From Acinetobacter sp. WU_MDCI_Axc73 (GTDB lineage Bacteria > Pseudomonadota > Gammaproteobacteria > Pseudomonadales > Moraxellaceae): 51,949 nucleotides of DNA. Positions 29,996 to 37,942 of the stretch are shown here, piece after piece. Positions within the stretch are counted from its first letter, which is position 1; each line of letters starts with the position of its first letter. The stretch is taken from positions 1-51,949 of the forward strand of contig NZ_JAHPRO010000023.1 in the NCBI RefSeq assembly GCF_025562455.1. Reading direction: 5' to 3'. The position numbers were made by a program, and so were the translations under genes. Under the pieces are notes generated by a model. That model was not told the DNA's origin. It made no database searches and saw only the letters and a list, made by a program, of their open reading frames with translations.

Positions 29996-30541
29996 TTACT
30001 TAGCTAATTCGGCTTGAATCGCATCGGCTAAGCGTGGATCATCCGCTGTAATATCGGGTGCAAAACGTGCCACCACTTCACCATTTTTATTCACCAAAAA
30101 TTTCTCAAAATTCCATAATACTTCAGGTTTTGGATTTGGCGTTAACCCGTATTCAACTAAATCTTGCCACCACGGCCCTTCACCAATACGTTCTGGCTGT
30201 GCAGTAATTAAGGTCTGATAAAGCGGATGCTTATCTTCACCTGCGACAGAAATTTTAGAAAATATTGGGAAATGTACATCATAAGTCAACGAGCAGAACT
30301 GTTGAATTTCATCATTTGTACCTGGCTCTTGTTCCAAAAAATTATTGGCTGGGAAACCCAGAATTTCTAAACCATGTTCTTTTTGTGACTGGTATAGTTT
30401 TTCAAGTCCTTCGTATTGAGGTGTTAAACCACACTTGGATGCTACATTCACGATCAGAAGTACTTTACCTTGATACTGATTTAAGGTTGTTTGTTCCCCT
30501 GAGATTGTATTGACTGGAATGTCATAGACTGAATTACTCAT
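29996..30541 (-). CDS. Glutathione peroxidase family protein
   Basis: A 181-residue thiol peroxidase of the GPx/BtuE family, which reduces hydroperoxides, in bacteria usually with thioredoxin. The peroxidatic Cys is in NVASKCGLTPQYEGLEKLY, the Gln of the catalytic site in GFPANNFLEQEPGTNDEI and the Trp in VLWNFEKFLV. The enzyme is of the cysteine type, not selenocysteine. The ATG at 30541 is chosen because TGAGGAAT lies directly upstream; a longer frame to 30592 adds a non-conserved extension. Confidence 0.92.
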   Translation of the reverse strand: MSNSVYDIPVNTISGEQTTLNQYQGKVLLIVNVASKCGLTPQYEGLEKLYQSQKEHGLEILGFPANNFLEQEPGTNDEIQQFCSLTYDVHFPIFSKISVAGEDKHPLYQTLITAQPERIGEGPWWQDLVEYGLTPNPKPEVLWNFEKFLVNKNGEVVARFAPDITADDPRLADAIQAELAK

Positions 30542-30664
30542 ATAATTCCTCAAAGTTGCATAAATAAAAGAGATGTCTTGTTTTAAGGACATTTATGCAG
30601 AAAGGCAAGTGTTTTACTCAGGATTTCTGTGTATAACAGTGAAGTTATCCACAAGGCTATCTAT

Positions 30665-31435
30665 TTACTTCATTTGAAGGGGTGTTTGACCCGTATAACG
30701 TTTAAAAAACTCAATAAAACTCGAGCTATGTTGATAACCTAAATCCAATGCAATCCGTTTGATTGCAGTCCCTTGCTGAATTTGACCAATTGAATACACA
30801 ATTTTGGCGCGATTACGCCATTCTGATAAAGATAATTGTAATTCCTGCTGGCTCAAGCGTAGTGCATGACGCTCACTAATTTGAAAGCTTTGTAAAAGCT
30901 GTTGCAAACTCAAATTAAACAACTGTGCTTGTCCTAATTTATCTAAAATTGGTGCTAAAACAGGATGCGTCGTTTGAGGTAAATAATGATCATAACAATC
31001 TGCTGCCAACATTTGATCGAACAAGACCTGTAACAACCGCAGATATTGCATCGAATCATGTCGATATTGATCATGCAATAATTCTTTTACTAAAGCATGA
31101 AAAAAAGGTCGAATTTCTAGGGTTTTTGGACTGGAGTGAAACTTCGAACATAAATCAGGATGGATTCTGATACAAATAAAATGAGTCGGCTGCTCGACTG
31201 CAACACAGAAATGACTGGTTTGTGGCGGTAACCATAAACCATAATTAGGCGGCGCCAAGAAGGTACGTTCACCCACTTGAATTTCAAGTATGCCATTTAA
31301 ACTGAAATTAAAATCACTCCATAGCGAAGAATGTGGGCACACACTGTCATGCGGATGGAAAAAGAATTCGTAAATTTCCAATTGTTGAATCAGATTGTGT
31401 AAGGCATTCGGTGTTGGGGGAGTTACATCATTCAT
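30665..31435 (-). CDS. AraC family transcriptional regulator with cupin sensor
   Basis: A 256-residue activator. The N-terminal cupin part (about 15-90, including FNFSLNGILEIQVGERTFLA and PPNYGLWLPPQTSH) senses a small ligand; the C-terminal AraC-type double helix-turn-helix (about 165-255) ends ALDLGYQHSSSFIEFFKRYT. This subgroup typically controls a neighbouring MFS exporter, and its start overlaps by four bases a frame that looks like the tail of such an exporter. The divergent EamA exporter could now be its target, which is inference. Confidence 0.88.
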   Translation of the reverse strand: MNDVTPPTPNALHNLIQQLEIYEFFFHPHDSVCPHSSLWSDFNFSLNGILEIQVGERTFLAPPNYGLWLPPQTSHFCVAVEQPTHFICIRIHPDLCSKFHSSPKTLEIRPFFHALVKELLHDQYRHDSMQYLRLLQVLFDQMLAADCYDHYLPQTTHPVLAPILDKLGQAQLFNLSLQQLLQSFQISERHALRLSQQELQLSLSEWRNRAKIVYSIGQIQQGTAIKRIALDLGYQHSSSFIEFFKRYTGQTPLQMK

Positions 31436-31695
31436 GCTTCATTTTCACAGCTGATTTTCGGATTATTTAAACCTTTAGCTAATGTGAAAATAGATAACAG
31501 AGCTAAAAGAATAAAACTGAGTACCCCATAAATTAAAATATTTTCATTAAAATAATCAACTACAAAATCACCGAGTAGTGATCCACTGGCAATCATCATA
31601 TGAAATAAGCCAAAAACAAAAAAGAATAACTTTTTCAATAGATTGTGTTTAATATATAAACATCCAAATATTGTCTGACGTTGCAAATACGCCAA
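31432..31695 (-). pseudogene. C-terminal remnant of an MFS transporter
   Basis: An 87-codon frame opening at TTG has no proper start or ribosome-binding site, and its frame is closed upstream by a stop near 31720. Residues about 25-75 (GLFHMMIASGSLLGDFVVDY, then ILIYGVLSFILLALLSIFTL) look like the last two helices of an MFS transporter. It ends as ATGA over the AraC start, the junction expected for a former MFS-araC operon. The rest of the transporter is gone. Alternatively it is a small two-helix membrane protein. Confidence 0.55.
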
Positions 31696-31883
31696 ATGCG
31701 AAATCTCATAAGGTCGTTAAAATAAATGCGCCCGTTTCATGAATCGCAAATACAGGAAAAACATGGGGCTTATTTGATCAATAAGCGATGTCCAAAGCGC
31801 GATATAAATGTCTGAAATACAGTATTTCAATTTATCTCGACAAGGTTAAAATAGATTTATTCTCATTTAGTTTGAAAAAAATC

Positions 31884-32798
31884 ATGAAAGATGCTGCAAA
31901 AGTCCATTGGTGGGCGTTGTTACTGCCCATGCTTGCTGTATTAATTTGGTCGCTGAATATCACAGTGACTCGCTATGTGGCAGATTATATTTCTCCAGTG
32001 AGCATTAGTTTTTATCGCTGGCTGGTGGCATTTTTAGTATTAACGCCTTTTATCCTGCCTCAAGTCTGGAAACAACGGATGCTGGTACGGCGGCATTTAG
32101 GACAATTGGCGATTTTAAGTGCCTTTGGGATGGTGCTATATCAAGGATTGGCGTATAGCGCTGCACATTATACGACTGCAACTAATATGGGTATTATCAA
32201 TGCCTTTATTCCAATTTTCACCATTTTTGTCTCGATGTTTATATTAAAGGATATTCCCAATAAATTTGCTGTGATTGGGAGTTTGATTTCTTTTTTCGGT
32301 CTCATGTATGTCATGAGTCAGGGACATTTTGCCAACTTATTGCAAAGTGGAGGGCATTTGGGCGATGCGATTATGCTCGTTGCGGTGTTTTTCTATGCCT
32401 TTTATGGGGTGTTTTTAAAGAAATGGCAGCTACAGATTCCATTATTGATCAGTCTATATATGCAAATCGGATTTGCCCTGATTTATCACGTGCCCTTTAT
32501 TGTTTGGTTAGGACTAGATCCGATTAATATCCAAAATGGACCTAGTGTTTTTTATGCGGGCATTTTTCCATCACTAATTGCACCATTGTTATGGATGATT
32601 GCTGTTCAGCAAATTGGACCCAATCAAACCAGTATTTTTATGAATCTGATGCCTGTATTTACAGCAATTATTGCCAGTCTGTGGTTATCAGAACAGTGGA
32701 CGATCTATCATACGCTTGGTGGAATTATGATCTTGTTTGGCATCATTTTGGCGCAAAAGAAAACAACAATCAAAACCCAAAAAATCATTCCAAGCTAG
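31884..32798 (+). CDS. EamA/DMT family exporter
   Basis: A 304-residue inner-membrane protein with ten hydrophobic segments in two EamA repeats (about 12-140 and 155-295). Typical strings are AVLIWSLNITVTRYVADYIS and YQGLAYSAAHYTTATNMGII in the first repeat, and QTSIFMNLMPVFTAIIASLW in the second. Such proteins export metabolites or amino acids; the substrate is unknown. I start at the ATG at 31884, where the family-like N-terminus begins; an in-frame ATG at 31788 would add 32 hydrophilic residues. Divergent from the AraC gene. Confidence 0.88.
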   Translation: MKDAAKVHWWALLLPMLAVLIWSLNITVTRYVADYISPVSISFYRWLVAFLVLTPFILPQVWKQRMLVRRHLGQLAILSAFGMVLYQGLAYSAAHYTTATNMGIINAFIPIFTIFVSMFILKDIPNKFAVIGSLISFFGLMYVMSQGHFANLLQSGGHLGDAIMLVAVFFYAFYGVFLKKWQLQIPLLISLYMQIGFALIYHVPFIVWLGLDPINIQNGPSVFYAGIFPSLIAPLLWMIAVQQIGPNQTSIFMNLMPVFTAIIASLWLSEQWTIYHTLGGIMILFGIILAQKKTTIKTQKIIPS

Positions 32799-33163
32799 AT
32801 ATATCGCTTTTAAACAGAAGTGTGAACACGGATGTTCCACACGTGTGCAGAATTTCTATGCTGCCAAAACGATAGTGTTTCTTAAACGTTTTTAAAGGAA
32901 TAAGCTTAAGTAATATTATAAAGAAATTATAAAATAAACTATTGATTATTCTTACTTTATTTAAATTTTTATTTGATCAATTAATACGTTCTATTTTACT
33001 TTTTATATAACCTTTATTTAAAAATGATCAATTAAAAACAACGCAGCTCATGTTGGCGCAAAGGTTGCATTTAAACTTGATGTGTTCTGGAAAATAAATC
33101 TTTGTGTTCAGAGTAAGTTTATTTTCTGGTGTCTTTATACCATAACAAAAATGGAGTAGTGCG
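32799..33163. other. Regulatory stretch before the purine-type transport/oxygenase locus
   Basis: These 365 bases have no credible gene. They are very A+T-rich and contain a direct repeat TGATCAATTAA at 32974-32984 and 33025-33035, and a long imperfect hairpin at 33087-33129. A promoter for the binding-protein gene must lie here, but no pair of consensus boxes is decisive. Confidence 0.5.
33087..33129 (+). promoter_or_regulatory. Hairpin in the leader of the BMP binding-protein gene
   Basis: Bases 33087-33102 pair with 33115-33129 through about 15 pairs with one bulged T and two G-T pairs, leaving a 12-nt loop. It ends 34 bases before the ATG at 33164. No T tract follows at once, so it is more likely an mRNA leader structure than a terminator. 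I do not recognise a purine riboswitch fold. Confidence 0.4.
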
Positions 33164-34342
33164 ATGTCTGTTGAAATGAACAAAAATCCAAATCAGCTTC
33201 ATAATCAAAGCCAACAGGGTTTATTTTCCAAATTATTTTCGAAATTTAAAAAGACGGCATTTTGTGCAGCCAGTAGTGGGTTACTCACTATCGGTGCTTT
33301 ATCGACTACAGCTACCGTCGTAACGACTGCACATGCGGCTGAACCACTCAAAGCTGCTTTTGTCTATATAGGTCCACCGGGTGATCATGGTTGGACTTAT
33401 GCGCATGATCAATCGCGTATCCGTACCGAACAAGATTTGAAAGGGGCAGTGAAGACCACTTTTGTGGCTAATGTGCCTGAAACAGGTGATGCTGAGCGTG
33501 TTTTTCGTAACCTCGCGCAACAAGGCAATAAGGTCATTTTTGGAACTTCATTTGGTTATATGAATGCAATGGAGAAGGTCGCACGTACTTATCCAAATAC
33601 AGTGTTTATGCATGCCACAGGTTATAAATCTGGCAAAAACATGGGCAACTATAATATTCGGACTTATCAGGGGGCATATTTGCTTGGTGTATTGGCGGGA
33701 AGTAAAAGCAAGACTGGTAAAATTGGTTTTGTAGGTTCTTATCCAATCCCAGAAGTGGTGCGTAATATTAATGCATTTACCATTGGTGCGCGTAGTGTCA
33801 ACCCAAAAATTACCACTCAAGTGGTCTGGGTCAGTTCGTGGTTCGATCCAGGTAAAGAACGTGATGCTGCTTTAGCCTTAATTTCGCAAGGGTGCGATGT
33901 GTTATTGCAAAATACGGATTCGCCAGCAGTGGTACAGGCTGCCAAGCAAAAAGGGGTTTGGGGCCTTGGTTGGAATTCGGATATGGGTAAATTTGGTGGC
34001 GATGCGCAATTAGCTGCTGCGGTACTGCATTGGGATCCGATTTATGAAAAAGTGCTGAAAGATGTTGCTGCAAATAAATGGACCAATGCGCCGATTTATT
34101 ATGGAGTCAAAGAAGGGACTGTCAATGTTGAAAATATTGGAAAAGCAGTTTCTGCTGACGCTAAAAAAGTGGTTTTAGCTCGCCGTGATGCCATTAAGGC
34201 AGGTAAATTGAATCCATTCGCAGGACCACTGTATACGCAGGCTGGCAAAGAGTTTGTCAAGGCTGGTAGCGTTTATACCGAAGCACAACTGGATAAAATG
34301 AACTTCTATGTACAAGGTGTTCAGGGCGTACTGCCAAAATAA
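33164..34342 (+). CDS. BMP family ABC transporter substrate-binding protein (purine/nucleoside type)
   Basis: A 392-residue periplasmic binding protein. A long basic N-region precedes the signal helix (about 30-55) with cleavage after TTAHA; the mature part begins AEPLKAAFVYIGPPGDHGWT, typical of the BMP family (PF02608), which includes purine-nucleoside receptors such as PnrA. Other conserved strings are FVGSYPIPEVVRNINAFTIG and GCDVLLQNTDSPAVVQAAKQ. The ATPase and two permeases for it are encoded 5 kb downstream (39566-43237), so the transporter genes are split by the oxygenase, regulator and channel genes. The ligand is inferred to be a purine base, nucleoside or derivative. Confidence 0.9.
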   Translation: MSVEMNKNPNQLHNQSQQGLFSKLFSKFKKTAFCAASSGLLTIGALSTTATVVTTAHAAEPLKAAFVYIGPPGDHGWTYAHDQSRIRTEQDLKGAVKTTFVANVPETGDAERVFRNLAQQGNKVIFGTSFGYMNAMEKVARTYPNTVFMHATGYKSGKNMGNYNIRTYQGAYLLGVLAGSKSKTGKIGFVGSYPIPEVVRNINAFTIGARSVNPKITTQVVWVSSWFDPGKERDAALALISQGCDVLLQNTDSPAVVQAAKQKGVWGLGWNSDMGKFGGDAQLAAAVLHWDPIYEKVLKDVAANKWTNAPIYYGVKEGTVNVENIGKAVSADAKKVVLARRDAIKAGKLNPFAGPLYTQAGKEFVKAGSVYTEAQLDKMNFYVQGVQGVLPK

Positions 34343-34384
34343 ATTATAAAATTTAAGTCAATGATTTTTCTGAGGAAGATGAAC

Positions 34385-35041
34385 ATGATCACAGGACAAT
34401 GGATCCCTTTAGTTCCTTCGGTGCTGATCGAAGCGGGTGAGGTGGAACAATTTCTGGTAGAGGATAAAGATGTTGCTGTATGGCGCTCTTTGCAAGGTCA
34501 TGTTCAAATTTGGGAAAATCGTTGTCCGCATCGCAGTGTGCGCTTAAGTTTGGGGCGGGTACACGGTGAAAGTCTGGTTTGTGCTTATCATGGTTGGCAG
34601 TTTGCTGCCGAAGATGGGCATTGTCAGCGTATTCCTGCTCAACCTGATCAGCGCGCACCGAAAAGTATATGTGCCAAATCTTATCCTGTCACTGAAAAGT
34701 CAGGCATGATCTGGTATGGCGAAGATGCTGATAGTTGTAATGATCTCTCCCTACAGGAGATGCAGTCCGTTTATGCAGGTTCGGTAACATTGCCGACGAC
34801 ATTGCCACAAGTACAGGATTATCTCTCTGAACTCGAGATAACTGAGTGCATTAGCCACAATCGTTTAGTATGGCAAGGTCATGCTAAGGATTCCGCACTA
34901 CGCATTTATTTAACGCCTACACAGTCCAATATGGTGACGATACATGCCATGTTATTGCAAGAACAACATGCAACCCAGCGCCATCCTCTGTTAAATCAGA
35001 TGCGACAGGATTTGGAGTTGGAGCAATTAAGTTATGTCTAA
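34385..35041 (+). CDS. Stand-alone Rieske [2Fe-2S] subunit of an oxygenase
   Basis: A 218-residue electron-transfer protein. Residues about 5-110 form a Rieske domain with all four ligands: Cys47 and His49 (RCPHRSVRL), Cys66 and His69 (CAYHGWQF). The remaining 100 residues (SELEITECISHNRLVWQG, ALRIYLTPTQSNMVTIHAM) lack an iron-binding His-x4-His motif and look like a trimmed, degenerate oxygenase C-domain. GAGGAAG and spacing favour the ATG at 34385 over those at 34361 and 34379. Its last codons overlap the next gene by 8 bases. It probably hands electrons to the neighbouring catalytic subunit, which has no cluster of its own. This is an unusual division of labour; the role is inference, the ligands are seen. 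Confidence 0.85.
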   Translation: MITGQWIPLVPSVLIEAGEVEQFLVEDKDVAVWRSLQGHVQIWENRCPHRSVRLSLGRVHGESLVCAYHGWQFAAEDGHCQRIPAQPDQRAPKSICAKSYPVTEKSGMIWYGEDADSCNDLSLQEMQSVYAGSVTLPTTLPQVQDYLSELEITECISHNRLVWQGHAKDSALRIYLTPTQSNMVTIHAMLLQEQHATQRHPLLNQMRQDLELEQLSYV

Positions 35042-35945
35042 TCAGCAGCATTTTTCACCACTTGCACCCAGCTTAGTTGGTGAGTGGATAGTGGTAGCTT
35101 CTGAACAGGAGTTTGTTCAGAAACAACAGATCCGAACGCGTCTGGATGGCCATGAGTTGACAATTCAACAAGATAATATTCATGCTAAAAATGTGTACCA
35201 GATCCAATTTGATACACTCGATATTGCTCAATCAGATATTGCAGTGCAAGTGGCTTATGGCTTTGTCTGGTTGTGTATAGGAATGGAGAAAAAACCATTA
35301 TTTCAGCTTCAAGAATATGATGTTGTAGCAGCCCGACGTGTACCGTGTGGCGCTTATGGTGTACGGACTTCGCCATTACGTGGTATTGAAAATTTTCTGG
35401 ATATGGCACATTTTCCTTATGTACATACTGGTATATTGGGGGCTGAACCAGAAACCGCCGTCAAACCTTATCAAGTTGAATGGCGTGAAGATGTCGATGA
35501 AATTTGGGCAACGGAATGTTTTTTTACTCAACCGCTTGCTGCACCGAGTTCTCCTCAGCCGCAGGAAACTGAATATGTTTATCGTGTTGCTTCCCCCTTA
35601 AATGCGATTTTATATAAAGTGAATACTGCGGCTGAGGGAATTATTCCTGCCGATGTGGTCTGTCTGTTTATTCAACCTTTGAGTGAAACTCATATTCGAG
35701 CGCATTTACTCATGATTCTGGATGATCAGACCAGTAGCATGACCGATATGGTTTTGTTTCAGCAGAAAATTTTTACACAGGATAAACCTATTCTGGAAAA
35801 TCATGTGCCTTTAAAACTCCCACTTGAAAAATTGGAAATTCCAACCAAAGCCGATGCACTGGCAACGGCATATCGTAAATGGTTAATAGCGAAAAACTGG
35901 AGTTATGGTGTACATCAAAATATTCAGATGGAGCATGTGATATGA
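35034..35945 (+). CDS. Rieske-less oxygenase catalytic subunit (NdmC-like)
   Basis: A 303-residue protein homologous to Rieske oxygenase alpha subunits. The mononuclear iron site is intact: Asp123-x2-His126-x4-His131 within GIENFLDMAHFPYVHTG, and a candidate third ligand Asp250 in IFTQDKPILENH. The first 100 residues keep the shape of a Rieske domain (VQVAYGFVWLCIG) but contain none of the Cys/His cluster ligands. This is the arrangement of NdmC, the caffeine-pathway N7-demethylase, which borrows a Rieske centre from a partner. Here the partner is probably the protein encoded immediately upstream (8-base overlap). The GST-like gene overlaps its stop by four bases. A purine or methylpurine substrate is inferred from the transport genes. 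Confidence 0.85.
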   Translation: MSNQQHFSPLAPSLVGEWIVVASEQEFVQKQQIRTRLDGHELTIQQDNIHAKNVYQIQFDTLDIAQSDIAVQVAYGFVWLCIGMEKKPLFQLQEYDVVAARRVPCGAYGVRTSPLRGIENFLDMAHFPYVHTGILGAEPETAVKPYQVEWREDVDEIWATECFFTQPLAAPSSPQPQETEYVYRVASPLNAILYKVNTAAEGIIPADVVCLFIQPLSETHIRAHLLMILDDQTSSMTDMVLFQQKIFTQDKPILENHVPLKLPLEKLEIPTKADALATAYRKWLIAKNWSYGVHQNIQMEHVI

Positions 35946-36559
35946 ACTTAAATCAATCACAAGCGGTTTTTCGCCTCGCTGATGATCCATTATCCACGGA
36001 TTGTTACAGTATTCGTTTGCTACTTGAGTTTTTACAGCTCCCTTATGAATCCACCTACGCAGATGTCGAGCAATTGGATCACAAATTTGAGTGCCCCGTT
36101 TTATTCGATTCAACGTTTAATTATTCTGGGTTAATGCCTATTTTTAAACGACTGCTTGAAACACCACAAACTCAATCACAATGGATGCCTGAAAATTTAT
36201 CATCACAAATACAGGGTTGGCATGATTTTAATGAAGTGCTTAAACTGAGTTTAGGAACCTTACGTCAGGCAAATTTGTCGGTAGATCAGTTTTTATCGAA
36301 TGAGGAAACGTTAATCCAACAGGCAACGCAACAATTACGCGAATTAGATGATCAATTATGTGAGCAAACCGTTATTGGGCAGGGCTATTTATTGGGATCA
36401 CAACCCACGATTGCTGACTTGATGATCTTTCCACAAGTCGCGCTGGCTTGGGATGCGGGTATAAGTCTGTTGCCATTTTTGCATATTCGTCGCTGGATCA
36501 ATCGTATTCGTCATCAAAATCACTTTATTCCAATGGCGGGTTTGTTGGCTATTAATTGA
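35942..36559 (+). CDS. GST-fold protein, likely scaffold of the oxygenase (NdmE-like)
   Basis: A 205-residue protein with the two-domain GST outline: thioredoxin-like part (about 8-80, SIRLLLEFLQLPYESTYADV) and helical part (95-200, QPTIADLMIFPQVALAWDAG). The usual glutathione-binding Glu/Asp-Ser is not convincing (LFDSTFNYSGLMPIF) and the catalytic Tyr/Ser/Cys position is unclear, so catalysis is doubtful. In the NdmCDE caffeine system a GST-like protein, NdmE, holds the Rieske-less oxygenase and its reductase together. The ATG at 35942 overlaps the oxygenase stop as ATGA, meaning coupled synthesis. A scaffold role is inference. Confidence 0.75.
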   Translation: MNLNQSQAVFRLADDPLSTDCYSIRLLLEFLQLPYESTYADVEQLDHKFECPVLFDSTFNYSGLMPIFKRLLETPQTQSQWMPENLSSQIQGWHDFNEVLKLSLGTLRQANLSVDQFLSNEETLIQQATQQLRELDDQLCEQTVIGQGYLLGSQPTIADLMIFPQVALAWDAGISLLPFLHIRRWINRIRHQNHFIPMAGLLAIN

Positions 36560-36679
36560 AATACTTCACAAAAAAACTGTTTTTATTTTCATCATTGTGA
36601 ATAGTGCTGTTCTATTACATGCCAGAGATGGTATAAATTTTGCCTATAAACTTCGTTTTAGTAAAATAAGGACAGCTTG

Positions 36680-37621
36680 GTGATTCATCCTACAAATAAA
36701 TGGGAAGCGTTGGATGCACATTTATTGCAAGTGTTATATGTGCTCTTGACTGAAAAAAGTGTATCTAATGCAGCCAAACGACTGAATCAATCACAACCTG
36801 CCATTAGTACTGCTTTAAAAAAACTCAGGGAAATTACGGGTGATCAGCTTTTGGTGCGGAGTCGAAATGGCATGACGCCAACGGAGCGTGGCTTATCTCT
36901 GCTTGAGCCTGTGACTCAGGTCTTAAGTCAACTCGAACTGATCGCCACTCAACAAGTTAATTTTGATCCTGCTCAATCGCGCCAAGTCTTTAATCTGGCT
37001 GCATCCGATTATTTAAATCCGATAGCAATTGGTGAAATTCTGCGTAGGATTCATCTGGAAGCGCCGGGTTGTACGGTGATTATGCATTCGATGGGACACA
37101 ATGTGGATTATGCCCATGCACTTGAAAGTGGTATGTATGATGCGGTGATTGGCAATTGGCCACAACCCCCAGAATATTTAAGGCTTGCACCACTCTTTGA
37201 AGATGAAGTGGTTTGCCTGATGCGTAAGTCACACCCACTTGCCAACAAACCTTTATCCAAAGATGATTATTTAAATGCTGATCATATCGCACCCACGCCT
37301 TATACGGTTGGCCAGCGCGGTGTCATCGATTTATATTTATCTAAAGAACGACTGAAACGTAATATTGTGGCATTTGTTCCATATTTTGGGATGATTCCCT
37401 ATATGTTGCTACAACTTGACGCGATTTTCTCTGCACCGCGCTCATTTTCTCGCCATTATAGTGCATTATTACCGTTGACGATTTCGACAGCACCGATTCA
37501 GTTTCCTAAAATTTCCTATTATCTACTTTGGCATGAACGCCAGCATCGCTCTCCTGAGTTTCGCTGGTTTCGTGAGCTAGTGATTTCAGTGTTGAGAAAT
37601 GATAGCCATGTGGTCAATTAA
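36680..37621 (+). CDS. LysR-type transcriptional regulator
   Basis: A 313-residue LTTR. The N-terminal winged helix is clear (VLLTEKSVSNAAKRLNQSQP, then ALKKLREITGDQLLVRS), and the C-terminal substrate-binding fold covers about 95-300 (FNLAASDYLNPIAIGEILRR). The start is GTG at 36680, 7 bases after AAGGA; a TTG one codon earlier is possible. It lies inside the oxygenase/transport locus on the same strand, about 120 bases after the GST gene, so it is the likely pathway regulator, answering to the substrate or a product. Confidence 0.9.
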   Translation: MIHPTNKWEALDAHLLQVLYVLLTEKSVSNAAKRLNQSQPAISTALKKLREITGDQLLVRSRNGMTPTERGLSLLEPVTQVLSQLELIATQQVNFDPAQSRQVFNLAASDYLNPIAIGEILRRIHLEAPGCTVIMHSMGHNVDYAHALESGMYDAVIGNWPQPPEYLRLAPLFEDEVVCLMRKSHPLANKPLSKDDYLNADHIAPTPYTVGQRGVIDLYLSKERLKRNIVAFVPYFGMIPYMLLQLDAIFSAPRSFSRHYSALLPLTISTAPIQFPKISYYLLWHERQHRSPEFRWFRELVISVLRNDSHVVN

Positions 37622-37661
37622 TTAATTCATTGCAGTCTCTTTCACTCAATCAACGACGTTC

Positions 37662-37702
37662 AAGCTCAGGGGAATCGCGCAGCGATTCCCCTGAGCTTTT
37701 AA
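37662..37702 (+). terminator. Strong terminator after the LysR gene
   Basis: A perfect 17-bp stem (37662-37678 with 37682-37698) with a 3-base loop, followed by TTTT. It isolates the first half of the locus from the channel gene downstream. Confidence 0.88.
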
Positions 37703-37942
37703 TCGTTTGTATTTTTATAAAATTTGATTAAAAAAAGACTGAATTTTAGCTTTATATCTATTTCAACATAATCAACATTGTAATTTTTTAATATACCAAT
37801 CTTTGGTAGGAAATTTGCCTTTATCTCTGGGTAAGATCGTTTTGCATTGGGGCAGACGTGATTTTAACAAAGCAATCAATCAGTATCTTGAAACGAATAT
37901 TGTGCGCTTTGATCTTAACAAGGTGATAAGGGGAAATGTGTA
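37703..37942. other. Promoter stretch before the Tsx-type channel gene
   Basis: No gene is seen in these 240 bases, which complete the 321-base gap after LysR (37622-37942). They are A+T-rich in the first part and should contain the channel gene's promoter. AAGGGGAAA precedes its ATG. No palindrome of note. Confidence 0.4.

Noticed and set aside
33087..33129. Purine riboswitch before the BMP transporter genes
   Set aside because: There is a hairpin but no three-way junction or conserved purine-aptamer core that I can recognise, and such riboswitches are rare in this group.
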